From Linyphia triangularis (Eukaryota > Arthropoda > Arachnida > Araneae > Linyphiidae): a DNA stretch of 64,000 nucleotides. Below are positions 34,480-44,018 of this stretch, piece by piece. The translations under genes were made by a program, and so were the position numbers. The DNA lies in contig OZ021722.1 in assembly GCA_963978545.1 (NCBI GenBank), forward strand, positions 4,096,001 to 4,160,000, given 5' to 3'. Under the pieces are notes generated by a model. That model made no database searches. It worked only from the letters and a program-made list of their open reading frames with translations, and was not told the origin of the DNA. Every line of letters begins with the position of its first letter. Within the stretch, counting starts at the first letter, position 1.

Positions 34480-35100
34480 ATGTCGTACGAAAGCGAGTTT
34501 GTGGCCTTCTCGGTCATTATTCCCCTCTATTACTTTCTTTACAATTTAATTATTCTACACAAGTTATTTTACGCCATCCCCATCGCAGTCTACTTCTACC
34601 TCATCAACCTCACAGCTGTTAACACACCACTCAAAAGGAACGGAAAGCAAATTATCAAGAAGAAGTCCATTGCCAAAACGTTCAACAAGCATGCTCAAAC
34701 GGAAAAGGAAATAATAGTCTTCCATCAAGCTGCCCAAACAGAAAAGACTACAGTTCAAAAAGCTTCTCAAACCTATATTTCTGACAAACAAGACCAATGC
34801 GCACAAACAGAAGCCATGGATTCAATGGGGCAAGATAGCAAAATGCAACAAGTCAACAGCATCTCCAAATCTCCAATAAATCAATACGATACCAATACAG
34901 TTTCCTATTTTCACATGGACATGAATCCTATCAGCCTAACATCCGAACCACTTCCAATAATTTTACCTCCTTTTGGCACAAAAAACTATACAAAACGGCA
35001 TAATATTTCATTCCATTCCATCAGAGCACAAATGAACAATTTTAAGTTCTTCAGTTTTATGAAAGGACGAAGACAAAGGAGATATAAATCTCTATTGTAA
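34480..35100 (+). CDS. Uncharacterised two-pass membrane protein with QT-motif tail
   Basis: An intact 206-codon frame. The reading frame is open back to 34285 but holds no ATG before 34480 (the upstream GTG at 34312 is not a eukaryotic start), and the ATG context tcaaaATGt is good. Residues about 6-27 and 28-46 are hydrophobic (FVAFSVIIPLYYFLYNLIIL, then YAIPIAVYFYLINL), separated by a short HK step, suggesting a hairpin or two-pass anchor. A basic stretch (KRNGKQIIKKK) follows. Then come four motifs, HAQTE, AAQTE, ASQTY and CAQTE, with QT at residues 73-74, 86-87, 97-98 and 109-110, spaced 13, 11 and 12. The C-terminus is basic (KGRRQRRYKS). GC content is visibly above the flanks, as expected for coding DNA. 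The AQT/SQT array resembles multivalent LC8 (dynein light chain) ligands, though A at the first position is not the preferred residue. The 3' UTR has Pumilio-type sites and AATAAA. I recognise no family. It may be single-exon, or the last exon of a longer gene. Confidence 0.65.
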   Translation: MSYESEFVAFSVIIPLYYFLYNLIILHKLFYAIPIAVYFYLINLTAVNTPLKRNGKQIIKKKSIAKTFNKHAQTEKEIIVFHQAAQTEKTTVQKASQTYISDKQDQCAQTEAMDSMGQDSKMQQVNSISKSPINQYDTNTVSYFHMDMNPISLTSEPLPIILPPFGTKNYTKRHNISFHSIRAQMNNFKFFSFMKGRRQRRYKSLL

Positions 35101-35115
35101 AAGGGGCTGATGCTT

Positions 35116-35153
35116 TGTATATAGTGTATATATTTTTGTAAATATTGTATATA
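35116..35153 (+). promoter_or_regulatory. Cluster of four Pumilio-type response elements in the 3' UTR
   Basis: Four exact UGUANAUA octamers lie in 38 bases: TGTATATA at 35116-35123, 35125-35132 and 35146-35153, and TGTAAATA at 35137-35144. They start 16 bases after the TAA stop of the 206-codon gene and precede its AATAAA. PUF proteins bind this octamer to repress or localise mRNAs. AT-richness makes single matches cheap, but four in register in a 3' UTR is notable. Confidence 0.55.
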
Positions 35154-35280
35154 GTTTTATATTTTATTCTTATGTAGTATCCAAGTGACTCTGTATATTA
35201 GGCCTTCTTTCTAAATCTTGCGTTGAAATGTAATTCTATCCTTCATGTTCGTTTATGTTTATAAGATTATTTGGCTGATC

Positions 35281-35286
35281 AATAAA
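35281..35286 (+). terminator. Polyadenylation signal
   Basis: AATAAA 181 bases after the stop codon, followed within 10-40 bases by a T-rich stretch (ttttttccttctt...tatgtttttc), the usual arrangement of cleavage and downstream elements. Confidence 0.6.
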
Positions 35287-35451
35287 CCGGATTTTTTTCC
35301 TTCTTAATATGTTTTTCATTATTGATTTTATTTTTCAATATTCTTGCATTGTCGATTGTAAATATTACTTCCAAACGCACAAACACTAAAAAAAAATTAA
35401 ATTTTTGTCTTGGGAAAACTTAGAGGGGGAACATTGAGAAAGAAATTCAAG

Positions 35452-35783
35452 TTATGATCTCATTGAATAATAAAAAACTTCATCTTATAGGAATAAAAAA
35501 AAGTCCCACGTCAAGAAAACGCTATTAAATATCGATAAGGGCAACTGAGGGCGAGATTATTATAGATGTTCGAGAAACGACGCCATTTTGATATGACTTG
35601 AGTTTCAGACTGGATGTTCGCCATGTAAGAAGTCAGTTACGTGGGCTCTCCTTTTATAAATAGTATCCATTTGTAAATATATAATGTTCTCTGCTCATCT
35701 TAGCATTCATTAAAGTAGTTAAGACATACAGAAATGTTTCTATTTATTTGAAGTCTGGGCTTAATCCTAGTATACGTTACACG
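35452..35783 (+). mobile_element. Possible decayed LTR
   Basis: A TATA box (tataaata, about 35656), a possible poly(A) hexamer ATTAAA (about 35709), an end in 'tacgttaca' and, four bases on, a TGG-initiated stretch (tggatttggcgacattggc) that could be a primer-binding site. The left boundary ('ttatgatctcat') is uncertain, no second LTR or gag/pol coding is seen, and a host promoter could look similar. Confidence 0.25.
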
Positions 35784-36234
35784 GTGGATTTGGCGACATT
35801 GGCGATGGTATGTTTATATATTTGCAATTTTCAGGTAACTATTTCCTATTTTTTTTTGCCTACGTCAATTCTTGGTGACAATCATAAAAGTTTTACTTCG
35901 GCGTTGGCAACAGTTTGGCTACAAGCGTCCACGCGTCATTTCGGCGTTGGTGACATTTTTTAAAATCGCGCCAAGCCTGTAACGTAAACTGGGATTTTAC
36001 CGAAGTCTGCGTTTCGATTTTACCTTTCAGTAATCAGTTTTATTCCATCCATATCTTAACACTCTGTTTCACCGAAACAAAACACTCTGCATACCAGTTT
36101 AGCTAATTTCAGAAAAAGTTTAAGTTTTGAGGTGTCGAAATTCAAAGAGAGAGGGAAAAGAAAACATCCTGACGCAGATTTATTTTTAAATTGCGTAATT
36201 TTTTTTTAATATAATTTTGGTAGCTCTGTGTGTA
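35784..36234. other. Unassigned spacer
   Basis: No gene seen. 'ggcgttggcaacag' and 'ggcgttggtgacat' repeat locally near 35900 and 35942. Confidence 0.35.
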
Positions 36235-37070
36235 GTTCGCGGGTCACTCAAAGGACACAACCAGTAGTTTACTCAAAGGACACAACCAGTAATTTATAAC
36301 TGCCTTTTAGAAAAGCCCATTGCTGGAGAGCATATTTCCTACCTTTACATGCATTCGGACAAGGGAAAATGATGCTGATTAGCTGGCTATGGATGCCTAG
36401 TCTTCATTTTCATTACGGTGCATCTTCGAGTGCTATCTATTGTATTTCTTTTACATGACACTTGAAAAAAAGTCTTGTTTTTGGGGAGGATAAGCTTCCA
36501 TCTCCCTTTATGCGCTTCTGCAAAACGGTAGTTGTCCTATATTAAAAGTAGGATTAAGAAAAACATTTTTATATTAAATGGGAAATTAAATTTTACGGTA
36601 AAATTAATGAAAGTTTCTAAACGACTAGAAAACTAATTAACTGCATAAAATACCACAATTTAGATAATATATCTCATGCCTTATGAGTTATTATTCTAGC
36701 CAATAATACGGATAGAACTGATTTATTTGTTAACTAAATATATATATATAGTCTCAATTCATAGGAATCTATTACATCTTAACTTCCATTATTTGTAAAA
36801 TTAATTTTTTTTTAAAGTGTTGTATGTTTATAAAAATTTCTTAAAACTAAAATTTTCTTTTAAAAAGGCTCATTCAAGTAATGAAAAGATTCAGTTACTG
36901 AAACAAGTTAGATTGGATTATTAGCACAAAAATTTTCTTCCAAAAGCATTCAATTCTTCGTTTGTAGATGGCAGCATCAGAGAAAGCATGTAACCAATCA
37001 AGTCGTGGAATTAATTTCCTTTGGCCGAATGCATGTAAAGGTAGGAAATATGCTGCTGGAGAAGTTTCAC
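36235..37070. repeat. Inverted repeat with small direct repeat
   Basis: 'agcatatttcctacctttac' (about 36328) is matched in inverse by 'gtaaaggtaggaaatatgct' (about 37035), continuing outward as 'atgcattcgg' / 'ccgaatgcat'. At 36246-36297 'actcaaaggacacaaccagt' occurs twice in tandem. The intervening DNA is AT-rich. A decayed foldback element is likely. Confidence 0.45.
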
Positions 37071-37444
37071 AAGACAGAAAGAGACCGGCGTCAGATTGCC
37101 TGTCACGATCGTCGCCAAACCACTGCCAGATTGGTATAAACTTTTGGCGAAGTTTCAGCTGCATCCCAAAAATCCTTTGGTACTCTTCCCGTTAGACGGG
37201 TACCAGTTGACGCAGCTGTCGCCAAAGCTAAATGAAGCTATCAAATAGACCATAAGTGTATCGGGACATCGCTTATACCAACCAAAGATTTATGCTAACA
37301 AGATCAGGGGTTGTTTATTATGTATTTTAACTCTATAAGAGATTAGTTGTTCAGTTATATGTTTGAGATTTAAGTGATCAAGTGAAAAATATAAAGAAAT
37401 ATTCAAATTGGAGTTTCTATTCATAAATCGTTTTCCTGCATAGT

Positions 37445-37640
37445 AACGCCAACCTGATGGTTGTGTGGTTAGCGCTCGGTCCCCGCAAGACAAAGGTGCC
37501 TGGTTCGAATTCCGGGTTAGGCATGGATGTTCGTTGTAGTTGGGAATTCACGTTAAGCTGTAGGTCCCGGCCTGATTAATCGTCATTGTGCATAAAAATA
37601 GGTCTTTGAGAGAACAAACCAACCAACCAACAAATCAACC
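37445..37640 (+). mobile_element. SINE-B, plus orientation
   Basis: 'aacctgatggttgtgtggtt' (A-box region), 'gtgcctggttcgaattccgg' (B box, one mismatch from GGTTCGANTCC), 'ttaggcatggatgttcgttg', 'taagctgtaggtcccggcct', tail 'aaccaaccaacc'. The cleanest SINE-B copy in the window. Confidence 0.9.
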
Positions 37641-37824
37641 TGCAGAGAATTCAAGTGAAGATATATTAGGCTTTAGCATTCCAGGTTTCCAAGGAAAAGT
37701 TTTTTTTTTTTTTTTTTAGGTTCAGTTGTTGGTTTTAGTTATGAAGTAGATGATTGGTTTATTACATCCAAGCTAGCAGTGATGTTTAAATAATCTTCCC
37801 TAAAACATTTATCTATTTCAGTTC
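37641..37824. other. Spacer between two SINE-B copies
   Basis: Unassigned; contains a T-run at about 37700. Confidence 0.4.
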
Positions 37825-37995
37825 AATTGGTTTGTACTCTCAACGACCTATATCGGTGCACAATAACAGCTAATCAGCTACAGCTTAACGTGGCTTCCAA
37901 ACATCAACGAACATCTATGCCTAACCCAGGATTCGAAACCGGCACCTTTGACATGTATGGTCAGAGCTCTAACCACACAGCTATCAGGTGGGTGG
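37825..37995 (-). mobile_element. SINE-B, minus orientation
   Basis: The inverse of the copy at 37445, with 'cagctaatcagctacagctt' and 'accggcacctttgacatgta' and the A-box end 'aaccacacagctatcaggt'. It forms a head-facing pair with that copy. Confidence 0.85.
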
Positions 37996-38414
37996 TCAGT
38001 TCAACTACAATGTGCATTCCCTATTTCATCAATTAATAATTTTTTCCCCCCATACTTATCTTTGAAGTATACATTCGACTTGCTGCTTTTCATATGTAAA
38101 CATTTTAACGATGAACAATGTTGAAAACTTCAAGCAATACTTAAAACTACACGACTTCAGAATGCAAACAAATGAGGGAAAAGATGTGACTCTTGGTCAT
38201 GCTGTTTTCCAAATGGAAACACATATGAAATCTGATGTCCACAATAATTATCGCAAAATATTTTATATTTCGGAGATGTAAAACAATTTAAAAATATCCT
38301 CTCACCAAAGTTAGTCATGGGACTTGAAATTTACCTAAATCTTGTAAAAATGACGAGCACAAAAGAAGCACTTTGATTCTCACTAAAGCATTGCTGCTGA
38401 AACCAATGATGCTT

Positions 38415-38450
38415 TTTTCTTTCAATTACCCTCATGTTATCATAGGATAA
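38415..38450 (-). repeat. R1 tail remnant
   Basis: 'ctttcaattaccctcatgtt' is the inverse of the R1 end. It directly precedes the long-TIR transposon. Confidence 0.5.
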
Positions 38451-39506
38451 CGATATTGGGTCATTCCATGTCAAATCAACACGGCTCCCAACCCGACTCC
38501 TTTAGAATTTCATAAAATTTGGTTCACTTATTAGATTCATAAAGAAAAGAAAAAATGTCAAATATTAGGTTTGAATCTCATTTGGTTTCCAAAATATAGA
38601 GTTTCAAAAATGGACCAAAAGTGCAAAATTTCGTATTTCTTGCTTTTCATATTTGGGTATAATTTTTTCCCTTATTATCATAAAATATTAATTTTGTTGT
38701 CAAAAGAAAGAAAAAGATTTGATCTTTCTAATGATGTATAATTTACATGTATTTTTTTAAATTTTCATTTTAAGGTCAAACAATTTGACATTTGACCTTG
38801 AATATCTCAAAAAAGGGTATTTTTATTTTTTTCAAAAAAATATATATTAATCTTACATCAATTCTCTACATAAATATATTAGTCTCATTTTGGGACAGCA
38901 ATGGGATGCCAAGTTATAAATTTCAATCGTAACTGTAGTCTTACTCTTATCCTACAAAAACTGTTTATACGTAAATAGCTTTTCCTTTTAAAATCTTTTT
39001 ATATACATGTAATGCAAATAAAACTTTAGCCTTAATTATTAGCTAAAAATAATAATTATTTATATTTAATTTGTTATAACTTTTTAACTTTAAGAGCAAA
39101 AACTAATTGTTTACTTATACATTGAAAAAATGACATTTTTCGGCATTGCATTAAGTATCCAAACATCGTTTGCTGTAAAATTAAAAAAACAGGACATAGA
39201 TAATTGGTAATAATGAGCTTTTGAGATAATTATTTAAAAAGAATGTTTCATGCAATCAGAAACATTTGTTCATGCAAATTATTAGGAAAATATCATATTT
39301 CGAAATTAGAAAACAGAAATACAATTTTTCTATTGATACATTATCTTTAAACTATTGTTGAAACTAATTTATCAGATGCATAAGTAACTTCCTTACATAT
39401 GTAACTTCTATTAATTATTGTGACTCTTTTTCACATTTCATTGCATATGTAACTATTAATTTCATAATTTATTTTTTTGTTTGATTATTTTTTTCCGACC
39501 ATGGAA

Positions 39507-40657
39507 TTAGATTACATTTTGCACAGAAGTTGGTTGATAGAAATGGGTCTGAATGCATGAATTTTTTGAGTACCTGGAATAGTTCGGGTGGTTAAGAATC
39601 GTTTTCTGAAGGAAGATTTTTTCTCTTTCATACTGTAAGGAAGTTACATATGCAAACTGTATTGATTCAATATCGGCAGTTGCCCATTCAAATAACTGTC
39701 GAGAAGTCATTATCTGATCTTTAAATGAGCGCTGCTAACTGGCACGAGCGGCTAGCCTTTTTATGGTACCTCCAATGCCATCTGAAACTGCTTTACCTGG
39801 GCAGTGGCAAAAAAATTCCATTCTGCTTGAATTCCAAAATCTTTTTTATGGAAGCACAGGTTTATATATATATATATATTTTTTTTTTTCGATATTTGTA
39901 GTGAGAAGCTGCACCATCAGATTAGTACAAAAGTTTGTTAGGTTTCACATTGAATTTTTTTCTGATGAATTCGCCTTTGGAATAAGTGAACTGCTGTTGC
40001 GTCATGGTGGAGACAGTCAGAAACTACTACGAAATTAAAATTGTCTACGACTTGGTCAGTGTCTCTTCTATAATAAACCACAAATGGATGTATAGTCGCT
40101 TGCGAATTATTCCAGTGGAATTTTTGAATTGCATCTTCAAGAATAAAGGAGTAATTTTCAGAAAAATCACAAACAACTACATATTCACCTGATTTCAGAT
40201 TTAATTTACAAGCCCTAAAAAAAGACGATTGTTCCTTAGCAATGAATGAATGCCGTATAAGTTTGGTATGTTTATCCAGAAACGAATCAATAAAGTCATC
40301 ACAAGGGCTCGACAAAGTTTCAAGGGTAGATTTGTCAACATTAATCCACTGCTTGTACGTAATTCTTGTAATCTCATTTTCATCAAAAAGGTCTTCAATG
40401 CACCTCCTAAATTCTTCGAACTTTGGGCAAATGCTGCACTCTCCCAAGTAACATATTGTTTGGGGAGGATTACAAACAATTTTTGATGTACAGGTTTTAG
40501 AGGAATATAATGGAGTTTCAATTTCTTTACTTAATTCCTTCAAATGAGATCCAATTAGCATTAGTTTCACATTTTCATGGATGTGACAAACACAGACGGT
40601 ATGTGTTCCGCTTGCTCCTGCCAAAACACAGAACGATTTTACAGATATTTGGAACAC
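39507..40657 (-). pseudogene. DDE-type transposase relic
   Basis: On the minus strand an open part (40657 down to 39938) contains CSICPKFEEF, then HSFIAKEQSSFF, then EYVVVCDFSENYSF, KFHWNNSQATIHPFVVYY and FVVVSDCLHHDATAVHLF. After frameshifts and a TA-repeat insertion it continues with SDGAASHYKYRKK, NFFAT..GKAVSDGIGG, TIKRLAARAS and MTSRQLFEWATADI. I recall this block order from an unnamed protein repeated in many arthropod and cnidarian genomes. The hydrophobic strands ending in D (VVVCD, VVVSD) fit an RNase-H-like fold. The position between long inverted termini supports a transposase. It is dead: at least one stop, frameshifts and the TA insertion. Confidence 0.7.
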
Positions 40658-40748
40658 GATGTCTTGTTTTTTTTATGCATCCAAAAATAATATTGAGTCA
40701 TCTGTTTCTGCATTTAACGGCCTGTTGAAGTAGAAATATAAATAAAAG

Positions 40749-41011
40749 CAAGGGCATACCTAGATATTTTTCGGAAGGGAATATGAAATTATACGTCAAC
40801 AAATCATTATAATCCTTTTAGTTAGTAATGCAGAGTATTATTAGTAATTCATATGACAGGTATTTTTTTCTACATATGTTTAGCAATTTAAAAACATTTG
40901 AAATAAATTTATCATTTAAAAAACAATCCTTTGATTTTTGTGTTCTAATATCTAACAGAAAACTTCGGGAGGGGATATATTCCCATATATTTTCCCCTGG
41001 CTACACCACTG
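40749..41011. mobile_element. hAT MITE nested in the long-TIR element
   Basis: A 263-bp element flanked by perfect 8-bp copies of AATAAAAG (40741-40748, 41012-41019). Left end CAAGGGCATACCTAGA; inverse of right end CAGTGGTGTAGCCAGG, which agrees at most positions and fits the CAGNGGCGTA..CAGG pattern of many hAT elements. Non-coding. Confidence 0.85.
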
Positions 41012-41723
41012 AATAAAAGAACCAAAATGAAAATCTTCACCATTTCCTTCCTTTTGAAAACTAGTCAATTTACACTCGATTCCCTGTATATTCGACTGCA
41101 TTAGGATATGCGAATATGGGATTCTTCAGTTCGCACTCAAAGACAATTATTGCTTGGAAATAAGGACAAGAGTTCACATTTGAATTTATATTTTGGCATC
41201 CCATTGCGGTCCCATTATGAAACTAACGTATTTGCGTAGAGAATTAATGTAAGAATAACATATATTTTTTGAAAAAAATAAAAATACTCTTTTTTGAGAT
41301 ATTCAAGGTCAAAGGTCAAATCGTTTGACCTTAAAATGAAAATTAAAAAAATATCCATAAATAATACATCATTAGAAAGATCAAATCTTTATCTTTTTTT
41401 TTGACATCAAAATCAATGTTTTATGATAATTAGGGACAAAATTATAACCAGATATATAAAGCAAGAAATGCGAAATTTTGACCTTTTGGCCCATTTTTGA
41501 AGCATCGCATTTCAGATACCAAACGATATTCAAACCTAATATTGGCCATTTTTTCTTTTCTATATAAACCCAACAAGTGAGCAAAATTTTATTGAATTCT
41601 GAAGGGGTCGGGTTGAAAATGTAACTTTTTTGTGTTGATTTGACATGGAATGACGCTATTATTGTTTTCGGTCACACATTTTAACCTTCCTTTACTCACG
41701 CGCACCTCACAGGTGAATCTCTA

Positions 41724-42381
41724 TAGTCCGAGAGGCGACTGCAATTTTTGGACCCCATCGAACACCATTCTGAATTTTTTTATAGAAATTGGAGAAAAGT
41801 TAATAGATTACGAATCTACTGGTCTGCCGTGGCAAAAATGGCCGAAACTGGTCCAAAATCGACTGGAATGAGTAGAACTAAAATCCGATTGCCAAATATG
41901 TCATAACTTGCCAAAAAGAGAACAAACTTTTTCGTCTGGCAACCCACTGCATTTTGATTTTCAATGAGAAAAAGCGCAAACGATTTTTGATATCTGACTC
42001 GGAAAACTTGTATCTTTTAAAAGTACGCCAAATTGGCGACATCAGTTACGTCATCAGTGACGTAATGTTTATCGCCAACTTGGCTCCTTTTTAATAGATG
42101 CAAGTAGACCTTCGCCAGATATCTGAATCGCCTGCAACCTTCTTAATTGAAAATTATAGAGTAAAGGTTACCAAATAAAAAAAAAAATGCTCATTATTAG
42201 GCAAGTTATGGCGCATTTGGCAATTGGATTTAGTTCAACTTATTAAAAGTCGATTTTTAACCAGTTTCGGCCATTTTTTCCACGGCAGACCAGTGGATTC
42301 GTAATGTACTCACTTTTCTCCGATTTCTATTAAAAATTCAGATTGGTGTTCGATGAGGTCCAAAAATTGCATCTCAGTCTA
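41724..42381. mobile_element. R3 foldback MITE, copy C
   Basis: It begins TAGTCCGAGAGGCGACTGCA and ends 'gcatctcagtcta'. Arms of about 200 bp; the flanking triplets are CTA and GTA. The centre carries 'ttacgtcatcagtgacgtaa', a CRE-like inverted repeat shared in part by the other copies. Confidence 0.85.
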
Positions 42382-42489
42382 GTATTACAGTTCCCCCTCC
42401 TTCCCCCGGGAGGAGGAGCTTCGTATTATCTTCCGAACTTCTGATCACTCAGAAGTCAGTGTACTTTTAAATCGGTAACACTATTTAAA

Positions 42490-43345
42490 CTAAAATATAT
42501 TTAATTTCGCTTTAAAAAAAAACCAGAAACACCTCATAGGTGTAACGCGACTAACCACGTCGGAAAGCAGAGCGCGAATTGACTTACGACGCTCAAATTT
42601 GGCGTGAAGGTTAGTGATGGCGATGGGATCTACTGTTAAGGTTTTCGACAAATTTACGCATGCGCATAAGGTATCTGCCATGGTAATAAATCTCGTTTTT
42701 CAGTAATTGCTAAGAAACGACTTTGAGGATTTTGATTAAAATCGCTGTGGTAATGCCTCTTAAGATGTTCTTAATTTCTCGACCTTCTCCATTCTAGTAC
42801 AAATGTTACAAAGGCATGAAAAGTTTAACCCTTTGCACTCCATGTCTTTTTCGCGCGGAGGAATCAGCAACTCGAGACATTTTAGGTTCGGCTGGTGTTT
42901 ATGGATTTGCTACATAGAAACTAAACACAGTCATTGGCCTTGCATCGAATTTCCGCATCACACCTAATGGTCCTCTCGTGGTTTGGCATCCAATCGTGTG
43001 ACGCCTGAGAGGCGCCACTGGAGTGCAAAGGGTTAAAAAAGAGCATCTTCAATAATAGAGTTATCTTCCCTTGAGCATGTTTTATCAACGACCGATCGTT
43101 TGCCACTTGCAATCGACCACTTGCAAGAAAGGATATAGCAAGAATTATAGAAAAGTGTATCATCGCCATTTTAAAGAGCGTTTTTTTTTTTTTTTAAGAC
43201 TCAAATAAGAATTACCTTTAAAAATATCGCCAAACTGACAATTTTTCTGAATAAATGATGAAAATATAAAAAACGGTGTATAACATCAATGTCAGTATTA
43301 TAGAGTAATTGAAGGTTGTGCGATGTTCCACACCCCTAGTTTGTT
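42490..43345 (-). repeat. R1 dispersed repeat, inverted, with nested MITE
   Basis: The inverse of R1 from tail ('ggttagtgatggcgatggga', 'aattgactta.gacg.tc') to head ('gtgcgatgttccacacccct'). It is interrupted by the TTAA element at 42829-43032. Confidence 0.8.
42829..43032. mobile_element. piggyBac-type MITE, 204 bp
   Basis: Perfect 13-bp inverted termini CCCTTTGCACTCC / GGAGTGCAAAGGG flanked on both sides by TTAA (42825-42828, 43033-43036). A CCCTTTG-type terminus with TTAA targets is diagnostic of piggyBac-like elements. The interior has no coding. It sits inside an inverted R1. Confidence 0.93.
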
Positions 43346-43471
43346 TACTAAACAAGTTTATTGGACTAAATTGAAAGCAAATCGAGCCGAGTTACCAAGC
43401 ATCTACAAAAATTAAATGAATTGGGGAGAGGAAAACTACTTGTTCACAATTGGCAATAGCATACGCACATA
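43346..43471. other. Spacer
   Basis: Short unassigned sequence between R1 and the Tc1 element. Confidence 0.4.
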
Positions 43472-44018
43472 CACTATCTACTAATAAGTATTTGGACACT
43501 CATGCAATTGAGAATGTCTGCAGTCCTGATCTACGTCACCCTTGATCCCAATTCAAGGTAGGCTCAACGCTGACTACTTCTCCACTAACCTAGATATCTA
43601 TGTGCTTCCTACGCTGTGGCAATTTTACGGGTTGGATCATTGTTACTTCCAAGATGACAACGCCACTTGTCATGTTGCGAGGTCCACCATGGATTAGTAT
43701 GATGACAGCGGGAAGAACCGACTGGACTGGCCTGCTCAGAGTCCAGACGGGAATCCTATGGAACACCTCTGGGACGAGTTGGATCGCCGAAATAAGGAGT
43801 GCAGCAACCGCCCAAAATCGGTGAAAGAACTTCCATGTCCACTCCAAGCCGAGTGGAAGAAAATACCACTGTCCATCATCCAAACACTTGTGGAAAGCAT
43901 GCCCCGGAGTGTAAGTACTGTAATTGCCATAGGTGGAGGCTCAACCACTAATTGAATTTGAATAAATTGTGTTTATCTCTTTTATCACAGGTGTCTAATT
44001 ACTTATTGGTAGATAATG
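43472..44018 (+). mobile_element. Internally deleted Tc1-type transposon
   Basis: The left end CACTATCTACTAATAAGTAT and the inverse of the right end, CATTATCTACCAATAAGTAA, match in about 24 of the first 28 positions. TA flanks both ends (43470-43471, 44019-44020). Only the last third of the transposase is retained. Confidence 0.93.
43505..43954 (+). pseudogene. Tc1-type transposase C-terminal fragment
   Basis: The plus strand reads GRLNADYFSTNLDIYVLP, then CYFQDDNATCHVARS (second catalytic D), a TAG stop where most family members have W, then LDWPAQSPDGNPMEHLWDEL (the block with the catalytic E) and LVESMPRSVS, ending in TGA just before the right terminus. These blocks are characteristic of Tc1 transposases. 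The helix-turn-helix region and first catalytic D are deleted, and the in-frame TAG at about 43702 confirms decay. Confidence 0.93.

Larger units (their letters stand above)
38458..41656. mobile_element. 3.2-kb DNA transposon with ~460-bp inverted termini
   Basis: The left end GGGTCATTCCATGTCAAATC is matched by the right end 'gatttgacatggaatgacgc', and the similarity continues for about 460 bp (38458-38925 against 41190-41656) through 'gcaaaatttcgtatttcttg', 'ttttaaggtcaaa' and 'cattttgggac.gcaatggga'. TATT flanks both sides (38454-38457, 41657-41660), a 4-bp target duplication. A decayed transposase lies on the minus strand, and a hAT MITE is nested at 40749-41011. Long termini plus a 4-bp duplication recall Sola-type elements, but I cannot assign it. 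Confidence 0.88.

Noticed and set aside
34564..34806. 80-codon minus-strand frame
   Set aside because: Antisense shadow of the 206-codon plus-strand gene.
35452..35783. Treating the 206-codon gene as an envelope-like ORF of an LTR element
   Set aside because: The downstream LTR-like block is weak, no gag/pol coding or second LTR is present, and the ORF has its own poly(A) signal before that block.
43590..43948. Minus-strand and alternative plus-strand frames of 65-97 codons
   Set aside because: Shadows of the Tc1 transposase relic, whose own frame carries the diagnostic DDE blocks.
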